Shown piece after piece: positions 41,814 to 49,894 of a stretch of 64,000 nt of DNA. The stretch lies in NCBI RefSeq assembly GCF_001440395.1, contig NZ_LLXZ01000205.1:129424-193423 (forward strand), read 5' to 3'. The notes below the pieces were generated by a model that worked only from the letters and a program-made list of their open reading frames with translations, was not told where the DNA came from and did no database searches. Each line of letters starts with the position of its first letter. The stretch's first letter is position 1. A program made the position numbers and the translations under genes. This DNA comes from Bradyrhizobium jicamae. Its GTDB lineage: Bacteria > Pseudomonadota > Alphaproteobacteria > Rhizobiales > Xanthobacteraceae.

Positions 41814-43397
41814 TTAAGGACACGTCCCGGGCGTCGGTGTGTGCTTGAGCGCCCGGCCGGCGGCGACGGCGGTCAACTTGCCGTCCCGAATGGACGGCGC
41901 GCCATTGATCAGCAGTGTGTGCACGCCGACGCTCAATTCGCGCGGGCGCACATAGTCCGCCTTCGGCGCGTAGCGCGCGGGATCGAACACCACGACATCC
42001 GCGAAATAGCCGGGCCGCAGGTAGCCGCGCCGATCGAGCTTGAAGATGTCGGCCGAGAGGCCGGTCGATTGACGGATGAACGTCTTCAGGTCGATGACAT
42101 GCCGCTCCTGCACATAGACGGCGTATTTCCGCGGAAAGGTCGCGTACTGGCGGGGATGACCATCGGTGCCGTCAGAACCGGTGACGACCCAGGGCTGCTT
42201 CATGACCAGGTCGACGTCGCTGTCGATCATGTTGAACGAGGCGATCGAATCGCGGGGATTGGCGCGGAGAATCCGGACGGCGGCGTCGACCGGCTCGATC
42301 TTCCATTCTTCAGCCATTTCCGACAGCCGCTTGCCGGTCCATGGCCGGTCCACGCTGGTCAGCAGGATCGAATCCGCGCCACCACGGCGGCGCAAATTCT
42401 CGATCATCTCAGCGCGAATTTTCGCCATCGCCGCCGGCTCGTCGAAGCGCTGGATCATGGCCGGATAGCCGCCATCGACCGCCCAGCGCGGCACCAGCGC
42501 GGCGTCGAGGCTGGTGCTGGACGCCAGCCATGGATATTGGTCGGCCGTCACCTTCTGGCCGGTTGATCGTGCTTCTTCGATCAGGCGGATCACTTCCGGC
42601 GTTTTGCCTTGCAGATCGATGCCGAGCGCCTTGAGGTGCGCAAAGTGCACGGGAATTTCGGCCTCACGGCCGATCTGCAGCACCTCCCTCACCGAGTTCA
42701 TGAGACCAATGGAGTAAGAGCTCTCGTCGCGCTGGTGGGTGTCGTAGACGCCGCCACGCCGGGCGGCCTCTTTTGCCAGCGCAACCACCTCGTCTGTCTT
42801 CGCAAAACTCTGCGGTGCATAGAACAGCCCGGCGGAAAGGCCGATGGCGCCATCGCACATCCCCTTGGCGACAAGCTTCTTCATGCGCTCCAGCTCGGAA
42901 GGCGTGGGCGCACGGGCATCCTTGCCCAGCACCGCCTCACGAACGGCGCCGAAACCGACATAGCTGACGACGTTGGTACCAATCTTCTGCGCTTCGAGCT
43001 GTGCCTGATCGGCGGCCACCTCGGGCACCCCCCGCCCGTCGACGCCGATGAATGTGGTTGAAACACCCTGCATCTGCCACGGCGCGTTCAGGCGTTTGGC
43101 CGGATCGCTAGAGCGGAGATAGCTCTCCGGATGGGTGTGAACGTCGATGAACCCGGGCGCGACAATCATGCCCTGTGCGTCGATGCTCGCTTTCGCGGTC
43201 GGCGCGCCGGCATGGGGCCCGACATAGACGATCCTGTCTTCGGTTACCGCAATATCGCCTACGAACGGCGCCTCGTCTCCACCGATGTAGATCGTCCCGC
43301 CGCTGATGACGATATCGGCTGTCTCTGCGGCAGATGCTGCGTTATTTGCGATGAGGCCGAAGGACACTGCGGCCAGCAGGACGGGGATGCACTTCAC
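41814..43397 (-). CDS. exported N-acyl-D-amino-acid deacylase-like amidohydrolase
   Basis: 527 residues from a GTG at 43397, chosen because a GGAG ribosome site is upstream and a signal peptide (KCIPVLLAAVSFGLIANNAA) follows. The amidohydrolase fold has the metal motif APGFIDVHTHPESYL and a region DGAIGLSAGLFYAPQSFAKT characteristic of the D-aminoacylase group, and ends VVVFDPARYAPKADY as that group does. Its likely role is release of N-acyl groups from D-amino acids in the periplasm. The predicted metal ligands look intact. Confidence 0.9.
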   Translation of the reverse strand: MKCIPVLLAAVSFGLIANNAASAAETADIVISGGTIYIGGDEAPFVGDIAVTEDRIVYVGPHAGAPTAKASIDAQGMIVAPGFIDVHTHPESYLRSSDPAKRLNAPWQMQGVSTTFIGVDGRGVPEVAADQAQLEAQKIGTNVVSYVGFGAVREAVLGKDARAPTPSELERMKKLVAKGMCDGAIGLSAGLFYAPQSFAKTDEVVALAKEAARRGGVYDTHQRDESSYSIGLMNSVREVLQIGREAEIPVHFAHLKALGIDLQGKTPEVIRLIEEARSTGQKVTADQYPWLASSTSLDAALVPRWAVDGGYPAMIQRFDEPAAMAKIRAEMIENLRRRGGADSILLTSVDRPWTGKRLSEMAEEWKIEPVDAAVRILRANPRDSIASFNMIDSDVDLVMKQPWVVTGSDGTDGHPRQYATFPRKYAVYVQERHVIDLKTFIRQSTGLSADIFKLDRRGYLRPGYFADVVVFDPARYAPKADYVRPRELSVGVHTLLINGAPSIRDGKLTAVAAGRALKHTPTPGTCP

Positions 43398-43536
43398 TCT
43401 GAAATCTCCGGCGTGGGGACAGGCGTGTCGGAAAAGCGCCGCGGTTCGACAGGCGTCGACCTCGGCCCGCATCTCCAGCACGCTTTGAGAACTGGTCGTG
43501 GATGTCGCTTCGCAGATTAATTCGCATCATCTGCAT

Positions 43537-43563
43537 CATCCAATGCAAAATTCGCATTGGATG
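43537..43563. repeat. 10-bp perfect hairpin
   Basis: CATCCAATGC (43537-43546) and GCATTGGATG (43554-43563) pair perfectly with a loop of AAAATTC. It precedes the 16-bp inverted repeat. There is no T-run, so it is not a standard terminator. Confidence 0.75.
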
Positions 43564-43576
43564 CGAGGTCTGCATT

Positions 43577-43621
43577 ACGGTGACAGTGCACTTAATACTC
43601 AACTGAGTGCACTGTCACCGT
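43577..43621. repeat. 16-bp perfect inverted repeat, GGTGACAGTGCACT family
   Basis: ACGGTGACAGTGCACT (43577-43592) and its exact reverse complement (43606-43621) flank a 13-base loop. A single half-arm sharing TTACGGTGACAGTGC lies just after the next gene (45675-45689), and a more decayed pair lies at 46305-46372. Elements of this shape recall REP sequences linked to single-strand transposases, but no transposase is present. Confidence 0.85.
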
Positions 43622-43914
43622 GCCGTAACTGCGATTCCATCGGAGCGAAAAAAGGCCCCAGCCATCATCGATGGCTTGCCGCAGCATCGCTGTCCGCTGG
43701 GCGCGGCGTTTCCGTCGCCTCTCAGCTTGCCTTTGTTCCACTGCCTCTTCGCAAAGAAAGATGGTTTGAACCTGTGGTTTGGATCACACGACCGCCATCG
43801 CCGCAGTGCGAGTGTTGCTGCTGCCAATGGCTGACCGATCTGGCGACGCCGAAACCTTGATCGGGCGTCAAGTCGGAGTCGCATGACCGGTGTCGTTGAA
43901 GACCGGAGGATCCA

Positions 43915-45669
43915 ATGTCTCCCATCCTGTGCCGATTGCTGACGCTTGTTCTGTGCTGTCTGCTCAGCGGAGCTGCCTCTGCCGGCGAGTTGCGGCAAAA
44001 AGTGTTCACGGCCAAATCCTACGCAGGTTCGCGCGACCGCCACTATCAGGTCTTCGTGCCGTCCAGCTACACGGGACAGGATGCGGTGCCGCTGGTGATG
44101 ATCCTGCACGGCTGCCGCCAGACCGAGGCCAACATGATCAACGAGACGCGCTTCAAGGATCTGGCGGAGCGCGACAACTTCATCGCGATTTACCCCTTCA
44201 TCACCTCGTATGACGGCATGCGCGAGACGAATTGCTGGGGCTTCTTTCTCGACCAGCACATCCACAAGGGTGCCGGCGAGGTCGAGGACCTGCACCAGAT
44301 CGCGCTCGAGATCGAGGCCGAATTGAAGATCGATCCTATCAGGCGCTATGTGACCGGCCTGTCCTCCGGCGCCGGAATGGCGGTGGCGCTCGCCGTCGCG
44401 CACAGCGACTATTTTGCCGCGGCCGGCTCGGTCGAAGGCTTGCCCTACGCGGAGACTTCCTCCGCGGTGGGTTTCGTCTGCGCCAATCCCGGGAGTTTCA
44501 AGCCGGTCTCCACCAATGTGGCCGCGATGAAAGCGGAGCAGCAGCAGCCCGAGGAGCAGCGTCCCGTTCCGATCATTGCCATTCATTCGCGCAACGACTG
44601 CGTCGTCAATAAACTGGCCTCCGAGAACATACGGGATTCCTGGATCCGCCGTTACGAACTGAGCCCCTCTCCGACTGCGACACTGGATTGTACGGCCGAA
44701 GGCGTGCCCTGCACCCAGACGAGGTATGGCAGCCCGCAGCGCTCCGTGGTCGAGACCGTCTTTTACGAAGGCAAGCGTGGCGATTTCATCGGCACCGGTA
44801 CGCACTATTGGGTCGGCGACAACAGCGGACAATTCGCCGATCCGACCGGGCCGAGCGCCAGCGAGTTGCAGTGGGCTTTCTTCAAGGCGCATCCGTTCCG
44901 CGAGGCCCCGCCCCCGTCGATCTCGATCAGCGCGGCTCAGGCCACCGGAAATTCGATCAGCGTGAACGGGACGGCGTCCGCCGCCGCGGGCTCGGTTGCG
45001 AGCGTGACGGTGCGGCTCGATGGCCGCTTTCCTCAACCGGCGAAAGCTGCGTCCGGCACCAGCAACTGGACCGTGACGTTCGACAACCTGCCGATGGATG
45101 CCATCTACGTGCCGGTCGCGACCGCGAAAGACAACGACGGCGCCAGCACGAACATATCAGGCAACCCGATCACGCTCGGATCGCCCCCGCCGAATGCCCC
45201 ACCCAGCGTCACGATCAGCAGCGCCTCGGTCAGCGGCGACTGCATCACGGTGACGGGCTCGGCATCCGATCCCGAGGGACAGCTCGCCAATGTCGGCGTC
45301 GAGCTGGGCACGCGACCGCGAAAACCCGCAGCCGTGAGCCAGGACAAGTTCAAATACGGGGAATGCGGCTTGCCGGGAGGCACCTACGCGACCCGCGCCC
45401 AGGCCACGGACCGCGCCGGCGCAACCAGCCCGGTCAGCTCGGGCCCCGACGTGACCGTGAGCAATCTGCAGGCCGTGACCGCCAACTGGCAGGCCCACAT
45501 GGGTGCCGGCAGGCTACGGGTCTACTCGGCGCCGTGCGCGAGTATTGGCTTCGGCTCATGCGATCAGGGATTTTCCGAGATCTTCCTCGCCAACCAGTTC
45601 AATCCCTTCCCGATGCACAGGAAGGCGACCTCCAAGGACTGGTATGTGCGGCCGGAGAGCATACCGTGA
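43915..45669 (+). CDS. exported PHB-depolymerase-family esterase with Ig-like domains
   Basis: 584 residues. Signal peptide (RLLTLVLCCLLSGAASAG). Catalytic domain (about 25-330): VFVPSSYTGQDAVPLVMILH leads to the oxyanion region HGC; the nucleophile is in GLSSGAGM (Ser about 150), the acid in IHSRNDCVV, the histidine in GTGTHYWVG. Two Ig-like repeats follow (SISISAAQATGNSISVNGTA and PSVTISSASVSGDCITVTGS). A C-terminal module of about 60 residues ends DWYVRPESIP. Such proteins cleave polyhydroxyalkanoate or feruloyl-type esters outside the cell. The last 120 bases are duplicated downstream at 46171-46290. GGAGG precedes the start. Confidence 0.88.
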   Translation: MSPILCRLLTLVLCCLLSGAASAGELRQKVFTAKSYAGSRDRHYQVFVPSSYTGQDAVPLVMILHGCRQTEANMINETRFKDLAERDNFIAIYPFITSYDGMRETNCWGFFLDQHIHKGAGEVEDLHQIALEIEAELKIDPIRRYVTGLSSGAGMAVALAVAHSDYFAAAGSVEGLPYAETSSAVGFVCANPGSFKPVSTNVAAMKAEQQQPEEQRPVPIIAIHSRNDCVVNKLASENIRDSWIRRYELSPSPTATLDCTAEGVPCTQTRYGSPQRSVVETVFYEGKRGDFIGTGTHYWVGDNSGQFADPTGPSASELQWAFFKAHPFREAPPPSISISAAQATGNSISVNGTASAAAGSVASVTVRLDGRFPQPAKAASGTSNWTVTFDNLPMDAIYVPVATAKDNDGASTNISGNPITLGSPPPNAPPSVTISSASVSGDCITVTGSASDPEGQLANVGVELGTRPRKPAAVSQDKFKYGECGLPGGTYATRAQATDRAGATSPVSSGPDVTVSNLQAVTANWQAHMGAGRLRVYSAPCASIGFGSCDQGFSEIFLANQFNPFPMHRKATSKDWYVRPESIP

Positions 45670-45674
45670 GGAAA

Positions 45675-45689
45675 TTACGGTGACAGTGC
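45675..45689. repeat. half-site of the GGTGACAGTGCACT repeat
   Basis: TTACGGTGACAGTGC, six bases after the esterase stop, is identical over 15 bases to the left arm of the inverted repeat at 43575-43589 upstream of the gene. No matching right arm follows here. It therefore brackets the esterase gene with copies of one repeat. Confidence 0.7.
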
Positions 45690-45748
45690 TGGACCCGGAA
45701 TGATTTCCTCTGCAGGTGCGCAGAGCATCTGTATCCCATTTGCAAGAA

Positions 45749-46039
45749 CTACGCTGCGCGCTCTCTCAGCCTGTCAATCCATTCGCCGTGCAGGCCATGA
45801 AGAGCATCCTCAATTGGCCATCCGGGTGAAGTCTCGATTAGGTGAAGCAGCGACCAGGCAAGCCCGAAACAATCATCTGGTCCAAACAGCCGCACCAAAG
45901 CTCTTGCCTCATCATCAGTAATCGGTGTTTGAACTTTGGCGAGCAACGCCTCCACCTCCTGCAACCCCGGCGCAGCGGCAACACTTGAGCTAGGCAATGG
46001 GCCGATTTGAACAAGGCGCTCAACGGCTGGCTGCATCAT
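45749..46039 (-). CDS. small orphan protein
   Basis: 96 residues, helical in outlook: MMQPAVERLVQIGPLPSSSV, PGLQEVEALLAKVQTPITDD, EARALVRLFGPDDCFGLAWS, LLHLIETSPGWPIEDALHGL, ending WIDRLRERAA. The pattern DDCFGLAWxLLHLIET(S/A)P is familiar from unnamed proteins that occur next to variable genes; some are suspected of being immunity-like. There is no signal or membrane segment. It stands between the esterase and the second repeat copy. Confidence 0.6.
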   Translation of the reverse strand: MMQPAVERLVQIGPLPSSSVAAAPGLQEVEALLAKVQTPITDDEARALVRLFGPDDCFGLAWSLLHLIETSPGWPIEDALHGLHGEWIDRLRERAA

Positions 46040-46086
46040 CGTTCTACTTTCCCGTCAGCTCCGGCAAGGCTTGGCGATAGTAGTGC

Positions 46087-46164
46087 GTAGCCCGCATGAG
46101 CGCACGCGATATGCGGGACCGCACGACGAAAGGCCCCGGATATCGCTTCGCTCATCCGGGCTAC
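46087..46164. repeat. two-hairpin intergenic repeat, copy B
   Basis: 78 bases closely matching copy A, bounded by GTAGCCC and GGGCTAC with the inner stems CCCGCAT/ATGCGGG and CCGGATA/TCATCCGG-type. It abuts the duplicated esterase tail with six bases between. Copy A and copy B agree at most positions, and the central spacer (CGCACGACGAAAGG against CGCTGGACGAAAGT) varies. Confidence 0.88.
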
Positions 46165-46170
46165 GCTTGC

Positions 46171-46290
46171 TTTGGCTCCTGCGATCAGGGATTTTGCGAA
46201 ATCTTCCTCGCCAACCAGTTCAATCCCTTCCCGCTGCACAGGAAAGCGACCTCCAAAGACTGGTATGTGCGGCCGGAGAGCATTCCCTGA
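46171..46290 (+). pseudogene. duplicated 3' end of the esterase gene
   Basis: 120 bases that align without gaps to the last 120 bases of the esterase (45550-45669) with nine substitutions, seven of them silent. The 39 encoded residues start FGSCDQGF and end DWYVRPESIP, 37 identical. There is no catalytic domain, so this is a fragment, although its frame is open and runs back through the repeat to an ATG at 46096. It lies between copy B of the two-hairpin repeat and a decayed GGTGACAGTGCACT repeat, so recombination between repeats is a likely origin. Confidence 0.85.
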
Positions 46291-46304
46291 GATTACGGAG
46301 ATTG

Positions 46305-46372
46305 CGGTGACAGTGCACTTAACCTGTCAGTGATGTCCACAGAGCCGCTACGTCTCAATTCAGTGCACTGTC
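46305..46372. repeat. decayed GGTGACAGTGCACT inverted repeat
   Basis: CGGTGACAGTGCACTTAA (46305-46322) matches the left arm at 43578-43595. An opposing AGTGCACTGTC (46362-46372) pairs with GACAGTGCACT at 46309-46319. The loop is 42 bases. It follows the esterase fragment by 14 bases, as the half-site at 45675 follows the intact gene. Confidence 0.7.
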
Positions 46373-46419
46373 GGTGTAATCCAACATGCATAATGCGTAA
46401 CTTCCGTGCCGTGCGAACC

Positions 46420-47991
46420 CTATTCGGGCAGCCCGGCCTTGATCAACGCCTCCAGGAGTTCGGCTCTAAGTTTGGGCGAGAAATGCGGGGCGGCGAAGGT
46501 TGAGCGCCTGAACTCCGGAATCTGAAGGAGGACCTCCGCCATCAGCTTTCGAGCATCTTCCAATCGTCCCGCGCCTACGTAGCACAGAATGGCCTGAACC
46601 CTTCCCACAACATGCGCCGGAGGGAGAGCCCGGACCGCCTTATCTATCCACTCACCCGCTTTGTCATGCCTGCCGGCACTATGATGAGCTAAAGCAAGTC
46701 CCAGCAGCGCATTATATTTGAATGGATCATGCGGGTTAAGGCGTAGCGATTGTTCAAGCTGCGCAATAGCTGCATCGGATTCGCCCTGCCAACTTCGAAC
46801 AAGGCCTCGAGAGTGAAGCGCTCGTGCAAAATTTGGGTTTGATCGGATGGCGCGCTCCATCAATTCGATCCCCGCGTCTTGATCGAGCGCAAACCAGAAC
46901 AGGAGAAAACCGACCGCGGTTAGTGAAAGAGCATCATCTGCTCCAAGTTCCTTTAGACGATCTGCAAGCTGCAGTACCCGGGCATTGTCTCCTGCGATGT
47001 CTTGAGGCCACTTGTTGGCGCGTCGCCAGGCGATGCAAATTGCAACTCCGCCGTATGCCGGCGCAAAGCTGGGATCCAGCGCGATTGCTTGTTCGAAGTG
47101 CCCCTCAGCTACATCGTTATTTTCTGGTGTGGTGGGGAAATGAATATGCTGCGAACCACGATAATATGCCGTTACGGCGTCTATTTTGCCGGTGCGCGTA
47201 CGGCTCGCTCGTTCGATTTCGGCACGATCAACTTCCGGCGCAATGGCGCCTACCACCTGTTGTGCGATCTTGTCCTGCAGATCGAAAATGTCTCCGAGAT
47301 CGCCGTCAAATCGCTCAGCCCATAGATGCGCCCCAGTTCCGGCATCGATCAATTGTGCGTTGATCCTTACCTGCTTGCCTGACCTTCGTACGCTGCCCTC
47401 CAGCACATAGCGAACGCCAAGCTCCCGTCCGATGCACTTGATGTCGACCGCTTTGCCCTTGTAAGCGAATGAAGAGTTGCGTGCGATAACAAAGAAAGCC
47501 CTGAAGCGTGACAGCGCGGTGATGATATCGTCAACCAAGCCGTCAGCGAAGTACTCCCGCTCTCGCTCAGCGGAGAGGTTTTCAAATGGCATTACGGCGA
47601 TCGAGGGCTTATCGGACAGGCCACAAGCTTCTGTCGGAACGGGGAGTGAGCCGTTTGAGGTTACGGGACCATCCCCCTCAACCAGTTCGCGCACCAGTCC
47701 GACAAACCGAAATCCCTTCCTTGGTAGCGTCTTGATCAACCGCTGCTCGTCGCCGGTATCGCCAATCGCAATCCGTGCCGAGTTGAGGCGAGTCGTCAGC
47801 GCAGCATCTGAGACAGCCCGGCCGTTCCAAATGACGCCGATGAGGTCGTCCTTGCTGACGACGCGCTCCCTGTTACGGATCAGGTAGTCCAGCAGATCGA
47901 ACGTCTGCGGCGCGACCGACACGAGATCCGCTCCGCGATGCAGCTCGCGCCGGTCAATGTCGAACGTGTACTCCTCGAAGAGATAGCGCAC
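46420..47991 (-). CDS. winged-helix TPR regulator (CadC/adenylate-cyclase-like, TolB-type segment)
   Basis: 523 residues. An OmpR-type winged helix at 5-95 (FDIDRRELHRGADLVSVAPQ, RKGFRFVGLV) lacks a receiver. A middle segment (KPSIAVMPFENLSAERERE, YFADGLVDDIITALSRFRAF, RYVLEGSVRRSGKQVRINAQ) is shared with the adenylate-cyclase-associated TolB-like group. About four TPRs follow (for example ALHSRGLVRSWQGESDAAIA). It is a soluble DNA-binding protein that probably senses through its TPRs. It is divergent from the DUF1127 gene. Proteins of this build are numerous in rhizobia and few have known targets. Confidence 0.85.
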   Translation of the reverse strand: MRYLFEEYTFDIDRRELHRGADLVSVAPQTFDLLDYLIRNRERVVSKDDLIGVIWNGRAVSDAALTTRLNSARIAIGDTGDEQRLIKTLPRKGFRFVGLVRELVEGDGPVTSNGSLPVPTEACGLSDKPSIAVMPFENLSAEREREYFADGLVDDIITALSRFRAFFVIARNSSFAYKGKAVDIKCIGRELGVRYVLEGSVRRSGKQVRINAQLIDAGTGAHLWAERFDGDLGDIFDLQDKIAQQVVGAIAPEVDRAEIERASRTRTGKIDAVTAYYRGSQHIHFPTTPENNDVAEGHFEQAIALDPSFAPAYGGVAICIAWRRANKWPQDIAGDNARVLQLADRLKELGADDALSLTAVGFLLFWFALDQDAGIELMERAIRSNPNFARALHSRGLVRSWQGESDAAIAQLEQSLRLNPHDPFKYNALLGLALAHHSAGRHDKAGEWIDKAVRALPPAHVVGRVQAILCYVGAGRLEDARKLMAEVLLQIPEFRRSTFAAPHFSPKLRAELLEALIKAGLPE

Positions 47992-48140
47992 CCTTCCGAT
48001 CCTTTCGGTGGCAGGCGCCTCGCGCAGTACTTCGGAAGAATAAGCTGCCGATAAGGAAAATGTAAGCCGAACGTCAAGCGAGCCGGCTGAAGCCGTGGGA
48101 GCTTCACCCGAGTGGAAGCGACACTCAGGGAGACGTCACG

Positions 48141-48437
48141 ATGAGCACGACTTACGGCGCGCGAGAGTTGGGATCGACCGCCGCATCGATTCACCGTGTA
48201 TCCGATTTCAGGAAATATTGGGCTGCGCTTCAGGAATGGAATGAACGCCGGAAGTTACGCGCTGCCCTGGACCATCTGAGCGACTGGGAGTTGATGGATA
48301 TCGGGATAACGCGTGGCGAGATCGACTATGTTGCCTCCCATCGCTCTATCGACCCGCGGGGCATCCAACCCGCGGAATGGATCCGGTACCTGCCAACGGT
48401 GGACGGTCAGATCGGGCCCTTCCAGAGGCACCGATAG
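48141..48437 (+). CDS. DUF1127 domain protein
   Basis: 98 residues. The middle carries the DUF1127 motif (WNERRKLRAALDHLSDWELM, then DIGITRGEIDYV), a small Arg-rich domain found in many alphaproteobacteria, where some members contribute to small-RNA and phosphate- or stress-related regulation. The N- and C-terminal extensions are unusual. It is divergent from the winged-helix TPR regulator, 149 bases apart, and could be a target of it. Confidence 0.8.
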   Translation: MSTTYGARELGSTAASIHRVSDFRKYWAALQEWNERRKLRAALDHLSDWELMDIGITRGEIDYVASHRSIDPRGIQPAEWIRYLPTVDGQIGPFQRHR

Positions 48438-48451
48438 TCAGATGCAAGGCA

Positions 48452-48526
48452 GTCCGCACGAGCGAAGCGGTAAGCGGGACCGCCAAACGTAAGAGCCCCG
48501 GATATCGCTTCGCTCATCCGGGCTAC
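48452..48526. repeat. two-hairpin intergenic repeat, copy C (left half diverged)
   Basis: The right half (CCCCGGATATCGCTTCGCTC, then ATCCGGGCTAC) is identical to that of copy B, but the left half reads GTCCGCACGAGCGAAGCGGT, so the outer and first inner stems are poor. It lies 15 bases after the DUF1127 gene. Confidence 0.78.
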
Positions 48527-48605
48527 GCTTGCTGCTCTTCCGGCTTGGTCCAGGTCGTCGAATGACGCTACAACCGCCCAGCGCAGGCAAATCAGAGCGA
48601 AGCAA

Positions 48606-49043
48606 ATGGACCCAGAGATCATACTGCTGAACGTTCAGCGGTCCGGAGGGGAGAAGATTAGTGTTTGCTTGAAGCTGACAGAGCTGGATCGGGATATCTG
48701 TCGGCTCGCGGTCGCCTGGCCTGTTGGCGGTCCGGAACGCACATTCGACGCGCCGGACTTCTATGAGTGCCTTCGCGCGTTTCGACGTGTCGTCGAACCA
48801 GAAGGATTTCGCGTTCTTTGTCAGGGAGCACGACCGAATGTCTGCCCATCAGGGATGTCGAGTGCCGCTGGCGCCTGGAAGTGCTGGGCGCACAAGTTCG
48901 GAGAACCGGCAGCGAGCAGAGATCAACTTGTTGAAACATTCGACCCCGTAGAGGATATCAACGGCGTCGGCACGGTCGCCGAACAGGATGAGTGGATCGC
49001 GCGTCATTGGGAGGAGTTCAAAGTGCGCACTTCCGCCCGATAG
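48606..49043 (+). CDS. hypothetical protein
   Basis: 145 residues, MDPEIILLNVQRSGGEKISV to DEWIARHWEEFKVRTSAR. Conserved-looking segments are RTFDAPDFYECLRAFRRVVE, FRVLCQGARPNVCPSGMSSA and VAEQDEWIARHWEE. The pattern with an N(V)YPSGM-like motif and a C-terminal TVAEQ is known from uncharacterised proteins found beside variable loci. It is cytoplasmic in outlook. The base composition is lower in GC than its neighbours. The function is not known. Confidence 0.62.
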   Translation: MDPEIILLNVQRSGGEKISVCLKLTELDRDICRLAVAWPVGGPERTFDAPDFYECLRAFRRVVEPEGFRVLCQGARPNVCPSGMSSAAGAWKCWAHKFGEPAASRDQLVETFDPVEDINGVGTVAEQDEWIARHWEEFKVRTSAR

Positions 49044-49894
49044 GTTCAGGAATTGCGCGAACGGTGCACTGGATCGCTTTCGCTCGCACGACTTTCTCCG
49101 CCGCCCCAATCACTGATTTGCCCCTCCTGGCAAGAAACATATTCCACCCCCTCTCAAAATTTTTCGCTTAACGCGGCACCCAAATCAAACCTACAACTCC
49201 CGCTATCCCGTCCCGCTCAGAGGGGCGTTGGCCAGCGTCACGAACGTTGGGGCGGGTGGCGGTGGACGCGGCAGCGTTCGGGCGCGCGATGGGTTCGCAG
49301 GGCGGTTCTTCCGTGAGCGGACGTCGCGCGCAGCGACCGGCGCTTAAACGCCTCGGCGAAAACTTCTTCCGGCAGCATGCGGGCCGGTCGGAGCGCTTCG
49401 GTCCGGGGAAGCTGCGGACGGCAAAACCGCGCGGTCCTGGCACCCGTTGCTGGTGTCAAGCCGATGGAGATTGTCGGGCCCGACCGGGCCTCGTGCAATC
49501 GCCAATCCGTCGGCGACGGAGGCCAGAGGAATTCGGCTCCGGGGAGAACGCGGCATAAGCGTTAAAACCACCGCGCAGGGAAAGCCGGGTGTTCCGGCGC
49601 ACCTGCGGTCTGCCGTGTGCATTGTTGTGCGCACGACTGCGGGTGTCATGGGCACCCGGCTTTCCCTGCGCCCTCTGATTTCTGGGGGTATCGTCGATGC
49701 AAAACTTCGGACGCGATACGTCGCGAGATCGCGATGTCGTATCCGGCGCCAGCCACACCTGTCGAAAACAGCACGACGCGCGGCGGCGCACCGGCATACC
49801 CCTTCCGGGCATCCTGTTTGCAACGCCGCGCTGCTTTTCGGAGAGCGCGCTGCCTGATAACCTGCCGGCGTTTCTTTATGAGGTTTTATTAGAG
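49044..49894. other. 851-base gene-poor stretch containing a Bradyrhizobium-type long repeat
   Basis: No supported gene. The first 130 bases are low-complexity-free spacer with a run of A/T near 49155. From about 49180 to 49690 the sequence has the look of a large intergenic repeat of Bradyrhizobium relatives (PuPu-rich, with GGCGGTGGACGCGGCAGC and an ending GCGCCCTCTGATT); the conclusion rests on memory of such elements. Short plus-strand frames at 49247-49558 and 49447-49857 lie in this repeat and are not treated as genes. The caspase gene starts at 49895. Confidence 0.5.
49573..49671. repeat. long hairpin element with perfect 19-bp arms
   Basis: GCGCAGGGAAAGCCGGGTG (49573-49591) and its exact reverse complement (49653-49671) enclose 61 bases. 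The inside has its own partly paired segments (GCACCTGCGGTC with GACTGCGGGTGT-type, and GTGTGCATTGTTGTGCGCAC). The 99-base element is the 3' end of the long repeat described for this gap. Confidence 0.9.

Larger units (their letters stand above)
43398..43914. other. 517-base gap with hairpins and repeats
   Basis: No convincing gene. It holds a 10-bp perfect stem at 43537-43563 (CATCCAATGC/GCATTGGATG) and the 16-bp inverted repeat at 43577-43621. The rest, up to the ribosome site for the gene at 43915, is ordinary-looking sequence in which I see nothing. It includes the promoter regions for the deacylase (minus) and the esterase (plus). Confidence 0.6.

Noticed and set aside
43498..43860. Plus-strand frame of 120 codons upstream of the esterase
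   Set aside because: Starts within hairpin and repeat sequence, no motif, no ribosome site.
46096..46290. 64-codon frame joining repeat copy B to the esterase fragment
   Set aside because: The first 25 codons are repeat sequence; kept only as a possibility in the findings, not as a gene.
49247..49558. Plus-strand frame of 103 codons in the long repeat
   Set aside because: Lies in sequence that looks like an intergenic repeat; Arg/Gly-rich with no ribosome site, so likely a spurious protein.
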